5,432 nucleotides of DNA from Verrucomicrobiota bacterium (GTDB lineage: Bacteria; Verrucomicrobiota; Verrucomicrobiia; Limisphaerales; UBA1100). The translations under genes were made by a program, and so were the position numbers. Below, piece after piece: positions 1-5,326 of the stretch; position 1 is the first letter of the stretch, and each line of letters begins with the position of its first letter. Under the pieces are notes generated by a model, which saw nothing but the letters and a program-made list of their open reading frames with translations, ran no database searches and was not told the DNA's origin. The stretch covers positions 1 through 5,432 of the forward strand of contig JAPKDK010000206.1 in NCBI GenBank assembly GCA_028872645.1, given 5' to 3'.

Positions 1-136
1 TAAACTGAACGTCCGTACCCTTCACCGGCACAAACTTCATGCCCAAGGTGTTGGTTAAAGTTGTAGAAGGAGTCGGCTTGGTCGTCCCGCACCCCACCAA
101 CGACACCACCGCAATCATCAAGAGAATCTGCTTCAT
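1..136 (-). CDS. Lipoprotein with FGE-sulfatase/SUMF1-like domain, N-terminal fragment (runs off left edge)
   Basis: The first 45 codons of a minus-strand gene are visible; the rest lies outside the window. Residues 1-15 form a lipoprotein signal peptide (Lys2, then a hydrophobic stretch) ending in the lipobox LVGC, with Cys16 as the predicted lipidated residue. A short Thr/Pro/Ser-rich linker follows (residues 18-28). Residues 29-45 read TNTLGMKFVPVKGTDVQF, which resembles the opening of FGE-sulfatase (SUMF1/EgtB/PvdO-type) domains, often written NSLGMKFVPV. Such proteins in Verrucomicrobia and Planctomycetes are commonly exported lipoproteins; their substrates are mostly unknown. The start is the ATG at 134-136, with a weak AGGG nine bases upstream. 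It is divergent from the transketolase gene. The lipoprotein call is firm; the domain call rests on only about 17 residues and is inference. Confidence 0.72.
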   Translation of the reverse strand, partial: MKQILLMIAVVSLVGCGTTKPTPSTTLTNTLGMKFVPVKGTDVQF

Positions 137-192
137 GTGCCGCGACCCTACAGGAAACTGCTCGCACCCACCTACTACAATAAATCAGAAAG

Positions 193-198
193 ATTATA
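193..198 (-). promoter_or_regulatory. Candidate -10 box for the left-edge lipoprotein gene
   Basis: A perfect TATAAT reads on the minus strand 57 bases before the ATG at 136. No good -35 hexamer is present at 16-18 bases (CAGAGA at 17), so only the -10 is supported. The box sits in ATTATAAT, which also gives TATAAT on the plus strand (195-200), so the direction is not fully fixed. A start near 186 would give a leader of about 50 bases. Confidence 0.35.
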
Positions 199-347
199 AT
201 GGGATGCAGTCACCGTCTCTGTTGCAAATTTTGTTGGGGGAGACAGGGCAGTGAAGAGCGTGAAGTCCCGTCGCTAGTTTTGTCGCAGGCAGGGTATCGA
301 TAATGCACATAATCGCCTCTGAAGCGTGAAGGGCCGGTGCATAACAG

Positions 348-375
348 TTGCATTTTTCAATACTATCGCTACAAT
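348..375 (+). promoter_or_regulatory. Candidate sigma70-type promoter of the transketolase gene
   Basis: TTGCAT (348-353) and TACAAT (370-375) are separated by 16 bases. The -10 matches TATAAT at five of six positions; the -35 keeps TTG only. Transcription would start near 382, giving a leader of about 89 bases before the ATG at 471, with the foldable segment at its 5' end. This would exclude the upstream in-frame ATG at 348, which overlaps the -35. The call is by eye only. Confidence 0.4.
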
Positions 376-384
376 TGCCGAACA

Positions 385-437
385 ATACGCAACTTTCCGG
401 AACTAAAGATTGCAGGTTCAAGACCTGTCGTGCGTAT
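385..437 (+). ncRNA. Candidate structured 5' leader element (three-way junction) before the transketolase gene
   Basis: The closing stem is a perfect 7-bp pairing, ATACGCA (385-391) with TGCGTAT (431-437). Inside are two hairpins: CTTT (393-396) with AAAG (405-408) around an 8-base loop CCGGAACT, and CAGGT (413-417) with ACCTG (423-427) around loop TCAAG, extendable by a G-U pair (412/428). Read another way, the second hairpin resembles a tRNA T-arm (5-bp stem, loop TTCAAGA) and the first a D-arm with GG in its loop, so the whole looks like a tRNA lacking its anticodon arm. It starts about three bases after the predicted transcription start. It could be a cis-regulatory leader, an mRNA-stabilising fold, or chance. 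No known RNA family was recognised. Confidence 0.3.
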
Positions 438-470
438 CAGTTTTCATCAACACACTTAGAAATTTATTTT

Positions 471-1481
471 ATGGGAGCAGACGATTCCGCAAATGTGAAG
501 GCGCTTAAAGCGCCGGCCTTAACTCCGATTTCCATTCCGACCCGCTTGGCAGCTGCGCCATCGGAGCCGCCGAAGTATTCCGTGACGGTGCAAGATCGCG
601 CGGGTGCCGAGGTGGCCGTAGCCGACCCCAATGCCACGCGGGCGGCGGTGGCATTGATGAATGTGCACGCGGTTGTCGGTGGCGCGGCGTGTCACTGGGG
701 CGGGCCGGCGGCGTTCGCGGAAATTATGGCGGCGGCGCACGCGTTGATGTTTGCTACGAAAGGGCGCCAATGGCACGAAGCGTTTCATTTTGTGAATGAC
801 GCCGGTCATACAGAAAATGGCGTGTACGCGTTGCGTGCGAATTATGCCTTTGACGGAATGAGCTACGAGACACTGCGTGGCTTTCGTGGGATCGAAAGCA
901 AACTCACGGGACACGGAGAAAGTCATATCAATCCGGAAGGCATTCTCATCAGCAACGGTCCGCTGGGATCCGGACTGCCGCAAGCGCAGGGCTTGGCCAT
1001 CGGCGACAAAATGGCCGGCAACGAGCGTGTGACGCTCTGCACCATTTCCGATGGCGCGATGATGGAAGGCGAAGCCAAGGAATCAGTCGCTGCCATTCCC
1101 GGTCTTGCGGCGAAAGGGCGCGTGAATCCGTTTGTGCTCATTCTTTCCGATAATGACACGAAACTTTCCGGCCGAATCACGGACGATAGTTTTTCGATGC
1201 AACCGTGTTTTGCCGCGCTGGCGCATTTGGGCTGGAAGGTTATCGAAGTGTCCGATGGTCACGATTTGCAATCAGTTTATAGCGCGCTTGAAGGTGGAAT
1301 TGCAGAAGCCAAATCTAATCCCGCGCAGCCGGTTTGTCTTTGGGTGAAAACCATCAAAGGCAAAGGTATCGCCGCCACAGAGGAGAGCGCGTCAGGCGGG
1401 CATGGTTTCCCGTTGAAGAGCGGCGAGTTGTTTAATGAAGGGCTGAATGAAATATATGGCGACGCGAACGTGCCCACCTAA
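471..1481 (+). CDS. tkt: Transketolase family, N-terminal (thiamine diphosphate pyrophosphate-binding) half, ending at an in-frame TAA
   Basis: The product has 336 residues. Transketolases move two-carbon units between sugar phosphates in the cytoplasm using thiamine diphosphate and a divalent metal. This is the N-terminal domain of that fold. Transketolase-like positions are His75 (in CHWGG), His113 (in GHTENG), His152 (in GESHINPEG), GPLGSG at 163-168, an SDG...N metal/cofactor motif (Asp194 to Asn228) and GHGFPL with His311. The first ~55 residues are a poorly conserved Ala/Pro-rich extension. The sequence is divergent from standard TktA: the usual SGHPG and GDG motifs are replaced by CHWGG and SDG. 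ATG 471 was chosen because family similarity starts well inside, and the next ATG upstream (348) lies in the predicted promoter. No Shine-Dalgarno is visible. The reading frame continues uninterrupted after the TAA into the C-terminal half, so this is probably not a naturally complete protein. The exact sugar substrate is not certain. Confidence 0.8.
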   Translation: MGADDSANVKALKAPALTPISIPTRLAAAPSEPPKYSVTVQDRAGAEVAVADPNATRAAVALMNVHAVVGGAACHWGGPAAFAEIMAAAHALMFATKGRQWHEAFHFVNDAGHTENGVYALRANYAFDGMSYETLRGFRGIESKLTGHGESHINPEGILISNGPLGSGLPQAQGLAIGDKMAGNERVTLCTISDGAMMEGEAKESVAAIPGLAAKGRVNPFVLILSDNDTKLSGRITDDSFSMQPCFAALAHLGWKVIEVSDGHDLQSVYSALEGGIAEAKSNPAQPVCLWVKTIKGKGIAATEESASGGHGFPLKSGELFNEGLNEIYGDANVPT

Positions 1482-1574
1482 TTTTCTGAATGGGCTAACG
1501 AACTGCGCGCTAATTGGGAAGCTGCCGAAGAAGCCAAAACCGACACACCCGCCAGCGATACTCCAGCGATTAAG

Positions 1575-2534
1575 ATGAGCAAAGTGCAGGCCGGGCTTGC
1601 CAAGGGTGCTATTCGCGCGGCGCAAGAGGGCTCGCCGGTATTCTCCATTTCATCGGACGTTCAAGGTTCCACGGGCATCAGTGCTTACCAAAAATCCTTT
1701 CCCGGTCGCTTCATCGAGGTGGGCATTGCTGAAGCGAATATGATTAGCACCGGAGCGGGGATGAGCAAAGTGGGTTTCATTCCCATTGTGGACACCTTCG
1801 GCCAATTTGGCGTCACCAAAGGCAACTTGCCACTCACGATGGCCGCGCTCAGCCAAGGGCCGGTGATTGCGATGTTCAGTCACGTGGGGTTTCAGGATGC
1901 GGCCGATGGCGCGAGTCATCAGGCGACAACGTACCTCGCGGCGGTAAGTGCCATCCCGCACACGGTGGTGATCGTGCCTTCGTGTTCCGATGAAGCGGAA
2001 GAGTTTATGTATCAAGCCATCAAACGATTCGAGGCTGATCGTGCGGCGGGCAAGGATGGCGAGAGTTACATTTTCTTTGTGGGTCGCGAAAATTATCCGC
2101 TCAGTTGGGTGGAAAACCCCGTTTATGATTGGGGTAAAGCGCAAGTGCTGCAGGAAGGCGGCGACGTGGTGCTGGTGGGTAGTGGTGTGCTGCTCAATCG
2201 TGTCATCGAAGCGGGCAAACAATTGGCCTCCGACGGCGTGAAGGCAACGGTCATCAACAATCCCTTTATCAATCATGTGGACGTCGAAACCATCGGCGCA
2301 GCCGTGCAGGCGTCGGGCGGCAAGCTTGTCACCATCGACGATCATCAATCCATCGGCGGAATGGGCGCACAGTTGAGCCACGCATTGAGCTGCGCCGGCG
2401 TCACGCATCACATCAAAACGCTGGGGATCGACGGCGAGTTCGGCCAATCCGCGTACAAAGCGGATCAGTTGTATGAAAAGAATGGCCTCAGCGTGGAGGG
2501 TGTGATGGCGGCGGCAAAAGAGTTATTGGCCTGA
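1575..2534 (+). CDS. tkt: Transketolase family, C-terminal half (pyrimidine-binding plus C-terminal domain), same frame as the N-terminal half
   Basis: A 319-residue product if begun at ATG 1575. It contains the pyrimidine-binding domain, with the catalytic Glu in GIAEAN (Glu53 here, codon 421 of the joined frame), the loop FGQFGVTKGN, and DGASHQ with His115 matching the DGPTHQ motif. The C-terminal transketolase domain runs from about residue 185, with VVLVGSGVLL, VINNPFINHVD and DDHQSIGGMG recognisable. It is in frame with the upstream half across TAA 1479-1481; the 31 codons between (1482-1574) read as an ordinary acidic, Ala/Glu- then Thr/Pro-rich linker. ATG 1575 has no Shine-Dalgarno, so independent translation is uncertain, but it falls where stand-alone C-terminal transketolase subunits (as in many archaea) normally begin. 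Its stop codon abuts the stop of the minus-strand small lipoprotein. Family is sure; expression status is open. Confidence 0.8.
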   Translation: MSKVQAGLAKGAIRAAQEGSPVFSISSDVQGSTGISAYQKSFPGRFIEVGIAEANMISTGAGMSKVGFIPIVDTFGQFGVTKGNLPLTMAALSQGPVIAMFSHVGFQDAADGASHQATTYLAAVSAIPHTVVIVPSCSDEAEEFMYQAIKRFEADRAAGKDGESYIFFVGRENYPLSWVENPVYDWGKAQVLQEGGDVVLVGSGVLLNRVIEAGKQLASDGVKATVINNPFINHVDVETIGAAVQASGGKLVTIDDHQSIGGMGAQLSHALSCAGVTHHIKTLGIDGEFGQSAYKADQLYEKNGLSVEGVMAAAKELLA

Positions 2535-2651
2535 TTACTTCACATCCACCCACCCTTTGCCGGGAAGATATTCCCGATGGCCGGTATCCGTGGTGGTGCA
2601 GCCGACGACGAGAAACAGGGCGGCGGCGGCGATTATCAAGGCGGCTTTCAT
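2535..2651 (-). CDS. Very small predicted lipoprotein, function unknown
   Basis: A 38-residue product. Residues 1-17 form a signal peptide (Lys2, then a long Ala/Ile/Leu/Val stretch) with lipobox VVGC and lipidated Cys18. The mature peptide is only 21 residues, CTTTDTGHREY followed by LPGKGWVDVK. No residues such as Asp directly after Cys indicate inner-membrane retention, so the outer membrane is the default guess. The inner ATG at 2651 was chosen over an ATG 25 codons upstream because it puts the charged residue and hydrophobic core at the N-terminus. There is no Shine-Dalgarno; the predicted promoter puts the transcript start on this ATG. The gene lies between transketolase and yqgE on the opposite strand, with its TAA adjacent to the transketolase TGA. 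It resembles the tiny 'hypothetical lipoprotein' class of bacterial genomes; no function can be given. Confidence 0.6.
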   Translation of the reverse strand: MKAALIIAAAALFLVVGCTTTDTGHREYLPGKGWVDVK

Positions 2652-2657
2652 AGGCGA

Positions 2658-2685
2658 AGTATAAACGGGATTGCCGTGCGCGCAA
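2658..2685 (-). promoter_or_regulatory. Candidate promoter of the small lipoprotein gene, predicted to make a leaderless mRNA
   Basis: On the minus strand TTGCGC (2680-2685) and TATACT (2658-2663) are 16 bases apart. The -10 matches consensus at five of six positions; the -35 keeps TTG. Six bases (2652-2657) separate the -10 from the ATG, so transcription should start at or within a base or two of the A of ATG. The -10 overlaps TATAAA on the plus strand (2660-2665), which faces yqgE but has no matching -35. Confidence 0.4.
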
Positions 2686-2687
2686 GC

Positions 2688-3269
2688 ATGTTGCAAACTT
2701 TCTCCAGCATGCACGACGGATTTCAATCTTTGCAGGGCAAACTGCTACTGGACGGCGGGAGTATCACTGGTTCGTTTTTCAATCGCACGGTGGTGCTCAT
2801 CTGCCAGCACAGCACTGATGGCGCGTTTGGGCTCGTGCTCAATCGCGGGGCCGAACGCACGGTGGGAGAGGCGATTACTGACGAATTGCCCGAACGCATT
2901 GGCGATCAGGATTTGTGGGTGGGCGGGCCCGTGCAGCCCGCCGCGCTGAGCTATTTACACAGCGACGAATTTTTGCCGGATGCGAATGTGTGCCCGAATC
3001 TTAACCTCGACCATTCACTGGAGGATTTGGTTGAGCTTGGTAATTCATTTTCCAGCACGCAAAGAGTGCGCGTTTTCACCGGCTACTCCGGTTGGGGGCC
3101 CGGGCAATTGGAGGATGAAATGGAACGCAAAGCATGGGTGACGCACACCGCCACTATCGAGCACGTGTTCGAGAAATCCCCCGAAGAACTCTGGCGAATC
3201 ATTATGCGCGAAATGGGCGGAGTGAATAGGTTGATGTCTGACGCGCCCGATGATTTGTCGTGGAACTAG
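2688..3269 (+). CDS. yqgE: YqgE/AlgH family protein (UPF0301)
   Basis: A 193-residue product, close to the family's usual 185-190, with the whole domain present. Diagnostic stretches are SLQGKLLLD (14-22), the start segment FNRTVVLICQHSTDGAFGLV (31-50) followed by LNR, the WVGGPV loop (77-82), the GYSGWGPGQLEDEM motif (132-145) with Trp150, and the C-terminal helix around ELWRIIM (167-173). There is no signal peptide or membrane segment, so the protein is likely cytoplasmic. The biochemical role of the family is not established; the AlgH name comes from alginate regulation in Pseudomonas. ATG 2688 is preferred because it gives the usual length; ATG 2709 (residue 8) is an alternative, and neither has a Shine-Dalgarno. 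The gene follows the antisense small lipoprotein by 36 bases, so it is probably transcribed separately from transketolase, and it ends just before a terminator. Confidence 0.9.
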   Translation: MLQTFSSMHDGFQSLQGKLLLDGGSITGSFFNRTVVLICQHSTDGAFGLVLNRGAERTVGEAITDELPERIGDQDLWVGGPVQPAALSYLHSDEFLPDANVCPNLNLDHSLEDLVELGNSFSSTQRVRVFTGYSGWGPGQLEDEMERKAWVTHTATIEHVFEKSPEELWRIIMREMGGVNRLMSDAPDDLSWN

Positions 3270-3271
3270 CC

Positions 3272-3306
3272 ACCTTTTGCGGCGGTTGATGCCGCGAATG
3301 GTTTTT
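3272..3306 (+). terminator. Rho-independent terminator after yqgE
   Basis: Starting three bases after the yqgE stop, a hairpin pairs 3272-3283 with 3291-3302 around a 7-base loop GGTTGAT. The core GCGGC/GCCGC is perfect, extended by T-G and T-A pairs, one T-T mismatch and a closing ACC/GGT. It runs straight into a T run (3302-3306). The minus strand has no T run after the stem, so it should serve yqgE and not uvrB, whose stop codon begins two bases beyond. Confidence 0.75.
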
Positions 3307-3308
3307 CA

Positions 3309-5276
3309 TCAGCTATCAACTTCTCTCTTCAATTGATTCACTTGATCCCGAAGCAACGCCGCCTTTTCAAATTCCAAATTGCCCGCCGCTTCGAGCATTT
3401 CTTTTTCCAGTTCGCGTATCATTTCGGTAACGTCGAAATTATCGCTGGTTTCGCGTAGTAGCATTGTAGCTTTGTTGGTGGCGTCTTGGCGGTTGCCGAG
3501 GCTTTCCTCCACGGCACGCGTGACGCTGCGAGGGGTGATGTTGTTCTGCTTGTTGTGTTCGATTTGTTTTTCGCGGCGATAGCCGGAGGTGGTCATAAAT
3601 TTCTGGATACTCTTGGTCATGTTATCGGCGTAAAGCAACACGCGGCCTTTAAGATGACGCGCGGCGCGACCGGCGGTTTGGATGAGTGCGGTGGCGCTGC
3701 GAAGGAACCCTTCCTTGTCCGCATCGAGGATGGCGACGAGTGCTACTTCCGGTAGGTCGAGCCCTTCGCGCAGGAGGTTGATGCCGACGAGCACGTCAAA
3801 CTCGCCTTTGCGCAACGCGCGCAGAATTTCCACGCGCTCAAGCGCATCGATGTCGCTGTGCAAGTAACGTACGCTTACGCCGATGTCGCGAAGGTAATCG
3901 GTCAACTCCTCCGCCGTGCGTTTGGTGAGGGTGGTGACGAGCACGCGTTCGCGGGCGTCTGCGCATTGGCGGCATTCCTCGATGAGATCGTCGATTTGCC
4001 CTTTTAGCGGACGCACCGTGATGATGGGGTCCACGAGGCCGGTGGGGCGCACAATCTGCTCGGCCACGTGCGGCCTGGCCCAATCCATTTCCTGCGGGGC
4101 CGGTGTGGCGCTGACGTACACGGTTTGGTGTTGGTGCGTTTGGAATTCCTCAAAATTGAGTGGGCGATTATCCAAGGCGCTGGGCAGGCGGAAACCGTGG
4201 TCGACCAGCACGGTCTTGCGCGAGCGATCGCCGGCGTACATCCCGCGAATCTGTGGCAGCGTCGCGTGGCTTTCATCGATGACCAACAAAAAATCTTTCG
4301 GGAAAAAATCTATCAACGTGTTCGGCTTCGAGCCCGGGGGTCGCGCGCTAATATGGCGGCTGTAATTTTCGATGCCGCTACAGTAGCCGAGCTCCTCCAT
4401 CATTTCTAAATCATATTCCGTGCGCATTTTGATGCGCTGGGCCTCGAGCAGTTTATTTTCCTTTTCAAATTGCTGAATGCGCTCGCGAAGTTCCACGCGG
4501 ATGGTTTTCATCGCCGCCATCATTTTATCGCTTTGAGTGACAAATTGTTTGCCCGGAAAAATCGTGGTGGCCGGTAGCGTCTCAATGGTGTTGCCGGTTA
4601 GTGGTTCGTAACGCTGGATGCGCTCAATCTCTTCGCCGAAAAATTCCACGCGAATGGCGTCCTCGGTGTTGGCGGGGCGGATGTCTACTGTATCGCCACG
4701 CACGCGGAACTGTCCGCGCTCGAAGGCCACATCATTTCGCACATATTGAATTTCCACCAGCCGCGACAGCAATTGTTCGCGCGTGATTTGCTGGCCAGCC
4801 ACCAGCGGCACCATCAGCGCTTCGTAATCCTCACGGCTGCTGACTCCGTAAATACACGATACGCTGGCCACCACCACCACATCGCGCCGGCTCAGCAATG
4901 ACCCCATCGTTGAAAGTCGCATTCTCTCGATCTCCTCGTTCACTGACGAGTCCTTTTCGATGAAGGTATCCGTGCGCGGAATGTAAGCCTCCGGCTGATA
5001 ATAATCGAAGTAGCTCACAAAATACTCCACCGCGTTCTTCGGGAAAAAAGTTTTAAACTCAGAGTACAACTGAGCCGCCAACGTTTTATTGTGAGAAATC
5101 ACCAGCGTGGGCCGGTCGATTTTATCAATGACATTCGCCATCGTGAACGTCTTACCGCTCCCCGTCACCCCCAGCAAAACCTGATGCGCTAGCCCCTCTT
5201 CCAAGCCCGCCGTTAATTGAGCAATCGCCTCCGGCTGGTCGCCGGCGGGCGGATAAGGCTGATGCAGTCCAAACAC
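3309..5276 (-). CDS. uvrB: UvrABC excinuclease subunit B (UvrB)
   Basis: A 655-residue product, near the E. coli length (673), complete. UvrB is the damage-verifying helicase-like subunit of nucleotide excision repair: it is loaded by UvrA, clamps the damaged strand and recruits UvrC. Visible parts are Walker A GVTGSGKT (36-43), the beta-hairpin region YFVSYFDYYQPEAYIPRTDT (85-104), SCIYG (140-144), the UvrA-interaction region (about 150-245), the DESH box (334-337), YVSATPAPQE (387-396), helicase motifs around VGINLLREGLDLPE (497-510) and QTAGRAAR (533-540), and a C-terminal UVR domain for UvrC contact (about 616-650). The start is GTG at 5276: an in-frame TGA lies at 5307-5309 with no ATG between, and the GDQPEAI motif follows at residues 12-18. 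There is no Shine-Dalgarno; the promoter suggests a leaderless message. The motif usually written GFLRSE(R/T)SLIQT reads GFLRSATALIQT here. Convergent with yqgE. Confidence 0.98.
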   Translation of the reverse strand: MFGLHQPYPPAGDQPEAIAQLTAGLEEGLAHQVLLGVTGSGKTFTMANVIDKIDRPTLVISHNKTLAAQLYSEFKTFFPKNAVEYFVSYFDYYQPEAYIPRTDTFIEKDSSVNEEIERMRLSTMGSLLSRRDVVVVASVSCIYGVSSREDYEALMVPLVAGQQITREQLLSRLVEIQYVRNDVAFERGQFRVRGDTVDIRPANTEDAIRVEFFGEEIERIQRYEPLTGNTIETLPATTIFPGKQFVTQSDKMMAAMKTIRVELRERIQQFEKENKLLEAQRIKMRTEYDLEMMEELGYCSGIENYSRHISARPPGSKPNTLIDFFPKDFLLVIDESHATLPQIRGMYAGDRSRKTVLVDHGFRLPSALDNRPLNFEEFQTHQHQTVYVSATPAPQEMDWARPHVAEQIVRPTGLVDPIITVRPLKGQIDDLIEECRQCADARERVLVTTLTKRTAEELTDYLRDIGVSVRYLHSDIDALERVEILRALRKGEFDVLVGINLLREGLDLPEVALVAILDADKEGFLRSATALIQTAGRAARHLKGRVLLYADNMTKSIQKFMTTSGYRREKQIEHNKQNNITPRSVTRAVEESLGNRQDATNKATMLLRETSDNFDVTEMIRELEKEMLEAAGNLEFEKAALLRDQVNQLKREVDS

Positions 5277-5281
5277 GCCGC

Positions 5282-5310
5282 ACGGTACGGATGCAGCGGG
5301 CGTGTGTCAA
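5282..5310 (-). promoter_or_regulatory. uvrB promoter, predicted leaderless transcript
   Basis: On the minus strand a perfect TTGACA (5305-5310) is followed, after exactly 17 bases, by TACCGT (5282-5287), which keeps the first T, the A and the final T of a -10 box. Only five bases (5277-5281) separate the -10 from the GTG start, so the normal start point falls on the G of GTG. The lack of a Shine-Dalgarno fits. No convincing LexA-type palindrome overlaps it. Confidence 0.55.
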
Positions 5311-5326
5311 TTGACCGGCGGTTGCT

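Larger units (their letters stand above)
137..470. other. Divergent intergenic region between the lipoprotein and transketolase genes
   Basis: This 334-base region has no convincing coding content. It holds a TATAAT box near 193-200, a plausible rightward promoter at 348-375 and a foldable segment at 385-437, each listed separately. It also has a 6-base inverted repeat, ATGCAC (303-308) and GTGCAT (337-342), just upstream of the rightward promoter, and a direct repeat of TGCAT (338-342 and 349-353). These short repeats could be regulator-binding half sites or chance. The last 20 bases before the transketolase ATG are A/T-rich with no Shine-Dalgarno motif. No tRNA or known riboswitch consensus, including the TPP riboswitch, was recognised. 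Confidence 0.6.
471..2534 (+). pseudogene. tkt: Full-length transketolase frame interrupted by one in-frame TAA (possible pseudogene, error or split gene)
   Basis: If TAA 1479-1481 is ignored, codons 1-687 make a single protein with domains in the usual order (pyrophosphate-binding, linker, pyrimidine-binding, C-terminal) and a length close to the roughly 660-residue family norm. There is no frameshift and no second stop. The TAA is one base from GAA, CAA, AAA, TCA, TTA, TAC and TAT. The context TAA-T is a strong terminator, so readthrough is unlikely, and the small lipoprotein gene at 2535-2651 ends in TAA, so reassignment is unlikely. What is seen is one stop in an otherwise constrained frame. 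Whether it is a recent mutation, a consensus error, or a working two-polypeptide arrangement cannot be decided from this sequence. This entry overlaps the two half-gene entries deliberately. Confidence 0.5.

Noticed and set aside
39..254. Plus-strand open frame of 71 codons
   Set aside because: It lies opposite the lipoprotein start and its promoter region and has no recognisable protein character; the minus strand gives a clear signal peptide and domain start.
194..421. Minus-strand open frame of 75 codons in the left intergenic region
   Set aside because: Its composition is not protein-like (many Cys, no domain), and it spans the predicted transketolase promoter and leader.
412..440. Possible 3' end of a tRNA (T-arm-like hairpin with GGTTCAAGACC)
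   Set aside because: No matching 5' acceptor stem, D-arm and anticodon arm exist at normal spacing; the only matching acceptor-like strand lies 53 bases away, too short for a tRNA with an anticodon.
348..470. In-frame upstream extension of the transketolase from ATG 348
   Set aside because: The extra residues look unlike transketolase, and the ATG overlaps the predicted -35 while the stretch contains the RNA fold.
1479..1481. TAA read as a sense codon (genetic code change)
   Set aside because: The small lipoprotein gene ends in TAA, no other in-frame TAA occurs in uvrB or yqgE, and known bacterial code changes mainly involve TGA.
1650..2447. Long minus-strand open frame of 265 codons
   Set aside because: It is antisense to the conserved transketolase C-terminal half and is His/Arg-rich with no domain; a shadow frame.
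2561..2576. Perfect hairpin CGGGAA-GATA-TTCCCG as terminator of the transketolase or the small lipoprotein gene
   Set aside because: No T run follows on either strand and it lies inside the lipoprotein coding region, encoding the EYLPG part of the tail.
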